DNA from: Treponema sp.
GTDB lineage: Bacteria > Spirochaetota > Spirochaetia > Treponematales > Breznakiellaceae
DNA length: 8,961 nt
Assembly: GCA_031288815.1 (NCBI GenBank)
Contig: JAITQR010000322.1
Span: forward strand, 1 to 8,961
Direction: 5' to 3'
Position 1 is the first letter of the stretch; each line of letters opens with the position of its first letter. Of the stretch, positions 7,127-8,961 are shown in pieces. The notes under the pieces were generated by a model, which was not told the origin of the DNA, did not search any database, and saw only the letters and a program-made list of their open reading frames with translations. The translations under genes were made by a program, and so were the position numbers.

Positions 7127-8677
7127 TTACATCTGCCCGTACAGTTTTTGTTGTTCCGCTACCAGATCGTCCCCGCCCATTTCCCGGTATTGGCGGATTG
7201 TAGCGTCAAAAACCCGGTCAAAATTCGCGGGGGGAGCGGTGATGATCTTGGCGATCTCCTCGTTCCAGAAAGTCGACAACACCGATCTCGCCTTGTCGGT
7301 AACCGGGGTGGGGAAAGGAATAGTGGGCGCAAAATAGGTTAAATCCGAGAGGAAATGGACTTCCCGCTTGATCTGGTCGTAATAATCGGGGTTGAAATCT
7401 TTTATGTAGTTGAGTAGAAAGAGATCCTTTTCCTGGGAGCCGGGGTAAGGTTTCGCCATGAGTCCGTGCTGGGCTTCGATCCAGGGTACCCTGGCAAGGT
7501 AAGCCTGCTGGTTAATCGGGGTGGGTACTCCGTTGACCATCCGGTATTCCTGTCCTTCAATACCGAGACCTCCTACCATGTAGGCTTCCGGACTTGCCAT
7601 CCAGTTGAGAACTTTCACCGCGGCTTCCACATTCTTTGAGGAGGAGGGCACAAACCAGCGGTACACATAGACCGGATTGGTATCGTAGAACTCCATCCTT
7701 TCGCCGGTTTTAGACTGGCGGAAGGTGTCGATACTGGTGAGCTGGGCCTTGGGATCGGTCTCCCGGAGCTTATCGTAGAGCAAGCCGTAAGCCGAATGAT
7801 AGGGATAGTGTCCAAACATGAGGAAAGCGAACATTTCACCCCGGGCGATCTTTTGCCGGAAGATGGATTCGTCCTTGTCAATGATAAACTGATCCGTAAG
7901 GAGCCCCTCGTTATAGAGCTTGTTCAGCCAGCGCAGGGCGTCCTTCGTTTCAGGCCACATAGGGAAGGGTACCAGAAATCTATCCCGGGCAGGCGGATTT
8001 TTTACAAATCCAGGAAGTACAATATTATCCCAGAGGGAGAAATTTTGACTCGTCATTCCTAGGGGTATAAGGGTCTGTCCCATCTTTCCGGGGTCCTTTT
8101 CCTTGACCGCCTTGAGAACTTGGTAGAATTCCTCCGGGGTGGCGGGGGTTTCCAAGCCCAGGGCATCCAGCCAATCTTTGCGGATCCAGGTGGTCCGGCT
8201 GATTCCGTTACCGATATGGGGCAGCCAGTAGATCTTTCCGTCATACTGGACATCTTTAAGAATAGCATCCCCATACAAAGTCTTGATATTGGAACCAAAA
8301 CTGTTCACATAAGCGGTAATATCTGAAACGCCCCCTCCGCTCATATAGGTCTTAAGGAGCGCGATATCGTTGGTTTTACTGAGATCCGGGGCGTTGTTGG
8401 CGGCCAGCATAGTGGACAGCATCTGGGCTTCCTGGGCACGGGGTATAGCGATCCACTTCATCTTCGCTCCCAGGGGCGCCACATGTTCATCCACATACCT
8501 GGTCCACCAGTTACTGTCTATGGTTCCCTGATCCGCCGGGGTAGTACCCCTATCCCACACAAGGGCGCTGATTTCCACCGGCTGACCCGGCGCGGTTCCC
8601 CCTCGCGCGCCGCCTGCGTAGATGGCGCTTCCCATAAGGGCCAGAATAACTAAACATACAGCAAGCTTTTTCATCAT
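7127..8677 (-). CDS. Extracellular solute-binding protein, LplA/YtcQ type (copy 2)
   Basis: This 516-residue periplasmic sugar receptor is paralogous to copy 1. It has a signal peptide (MMKKLAVCLVILALMGSAIY, then AGG) with a probable signal-peptidase-I cut after A21 and no proper lipobox. The same blocks occur in order: VWDRG at 40-44, MLAANNAPDL at 90-99, YDGKIYWLPH at 145-154, TWIRKDWLDALG at 163-174, EEFYQVLKAVKEKDP at 182-196, and QKIARGEMFAF at 275-285. Differences from copy 1 cluster in otherwise conserved surroundings: one residue is deleted near 160, LMF replaces QAA at 286-288, and EFYDTNPVYV (329-338) replaces AYWARIPTYQ. These are plausible ligand-contacting changes. Translation probably starts at the ATG at 8677 behind AAGGAG; the next ATG, at 8674, is also possible. 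No permease genes follow, so it may share the neighbouring permeases or serve a transporter elsewhere. It converges on the reductase terminator with a 47-bp gap. Confidence 0.93.
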   Translation of the reverse strand: MMKKLAVCLVILALMGSAIYAGGARGGTAPGQPVEISALVWDRGTTPADQGTIDSNWWTRYVDEHVAPLGAKMKWIAIPRAQEAQMLSTMLAANNAPDLSKTNDIALLKTYMSGGGVSDITAYVNSFGSNIKTLYGDAILKDVQYDGKIYWLPHIGNGISRTTWIRKDWLDALGLETPATPEEFYQVLKAVKEKDPGKMGQTLIPLGMTSQNFSLWDNIVLPGFVKNPPARDRFLVPFPMWPETKDALRWLNKLYNEGLLTDQFIIDKDESIFRQKIARGEMFAFLMFGHYPYHSAYGLLYDKLRETDPKAQLTSIDTFRQSKTGERMEFYDTNPVYVYRWFVPSSSKNVEAAVKVLNWMASPEAYMVGGLGIEGQEYRMVNGVPTPINQQAYLARVPWIEAQHGLMAKPYPGSQEKDLFLLNYIKDFNPDYYDQIKREVHFLSDLTYFAPTIPFPTPVTDKARSVLSTFWNEEIAKIITAPPANFDRVFDATIRQYREMGGDDLVAEQQKLYGQM

Positions 8678-8683
8678 CGCCAA

Positions 8684-8689
8684 CTCCTT
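8684..8689 (-). promoter_or_regulatory. Ribosome binding site fixing the start of binding protein copy 2
   Basis: AAGGAG on the minus strand is 6 nt before the ATG at 8677 and 9 nt before the ATG at 8674. A possible TTG start at 8683 directly touches it and is therefore unlikely. Confidence 0.82.
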
Positions 8690-8721
8690 CTCGATTCGGA
8701 TTTTTTGAGGTTTTAATGCAG

Positions 8722-8749
8722 TGTATAACGACTATTGAATTACCGTCAA
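8722..8749 (-). promoter_or_regulatory. Candidate promoter of binding protein copy 2
   Basis: TTGACG (8744-8749, 5 of 6 to the -35 consensus) and TATACA (8722-8727, 4 of 6 to the -10 consensus) lie 16 bp apart in the 150-bp gap between the oxidoreductase stop codon and this gene. The start would be near 8715. The match is clearly weaker than that of copy 1. I see no convincing terminator hairpin after the oxidoreductase, so read-through from upstream is also possible. Confidence 0.48.
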
Positions 8750-8827
8750 CAAATTATTTCGCGCAAACCAATACAGATTCGTCACTATTAGCACAAATTC
8801 ATCGTCCGGGAAAACGGGTAATCAATT

Positions 8828-8961
8828 CTATTGTTTCGCCGCTCTCCCCGTTTTGAGCAGGGTCTCGATAAATTTTACCGTCTCCCGGCCTTCTTCCCCG
8901 CTGGAGGCCGCCGGCCGGCCGGCCTGGACGGCGCCGCAGAAATCCTCAAGCTGGAGGCTAA
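8828..8961 (-). CDS. Gfo/Idh/MocA-family oxidoreductase, C-terminal fragment
   Basis: Only the last 43 residues and the TAG stop are in the window; the gene continues beyond the right edge. The tail reads LQLEDFCGAVQAGRPAASSG, then EEGRETVKFIETLLKTGRAAKQ. It matches the usual end of Gfo/Idh/MocA sugar dehydrogenases, in which an 'ql.dF..a...gr.p.v.geeg...v..i.a...sa..g' pattern closes the C-terminal alpha/beta domain. Such enzymes oxidise or reduce sugars and cyclitols with NAD(P). They are frequent partners of CUT1 sugar transporters, which fits this locus. The call rests on a short tail, and the catalytic residues are outside the window. It is in the same orientation as binding protein copy 2, 150 bp upstream of it, so the two may belong to one transcription unit. 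Confidence 0.72.
   Translation of the reverse strand, partial: SLQLEDFCGAVQAGRPAASSGEEGRETVKFIETLLKTGRAAKQ

Noticed and set aside
8793..8827. Possible terminator after the oxidoreductase
   Set aside because: Only a 3-bp CCG/CGG stem can be drawn and no T-run follows it on the minus strand.
8911..8924. CCGG-type tandem repeat
   Set aside because: It is simply in-frame coding sequence (AGRPA) of the oxidoreductase tail in GC-rich DNA; no repeat function is implied.

Overview
The window reads as a piece of a carbohydrate-uptake and oligosaccharide-degradation locus. From left to right it holds: (1) a truncated minus-strand glycoside hydrolase of the GH106-like (alpha-L-rhamnosidase-like) type; (2) and (3) two minus-strand ABC permeases of the LplC/YtcP and LplB/YteP kind; (4) a minus-strand extracellular solute-binding protein; (5) a divergent plus-strand aldo/keto reductase; (6) a second minus-strand solute-binding protein that is a close paralogue of the first; and (7) the C-terminal tail of a minus-strand Gfo/Idh/MocA-type oxidoreductase running off the right edge.

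Genes 4-3-2-1 form a tight operon (gaps of 38 bp, a 4-bp ATGA overlap, then 4 bp). It is read from a promoter at 5894-5922 whose -35, 17-bp spacer and -10 all match the sigma70 consensus. The reductase is transcribed the other way from the same roughly 300-bp intergenic region and ends in a strong intrinsic terminator. The second binding protein converges on that terminator and has no permeases of its own in view.

The likely working model, which is inference, is this. One or both binding proteins capture an oligosaccharide in the periplasm. The two permeases import it using an ATPase encoded elsewhere. The hydrolase, which has no signal peptide, cleaves it in the cytoplasm. The aldo/keto reductase and the Gfo/Idh/MocA oxidoreductase act on the released sugars. 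The LplB/LplC-type transporter, an alpha-rhamnosidase-like hydrolase and an aldo/keto reductase together resemble rhamnogalacturonan-oligosaccharide loci, but the substrate is not proven by sequence.

Organism: the moderate-to-high GC, abundant Lpl-type sugar transporter genes, and binding proteins with an 'AGG' signal-peptidase-I-type cleavage region instead of a lipobox suggest a diderm, possibly a gut or environmental treponeme-like spirochaete. This is a style-based guess. No rRNA, tRNA, CRISPR array, transposase or phage gene is visible.
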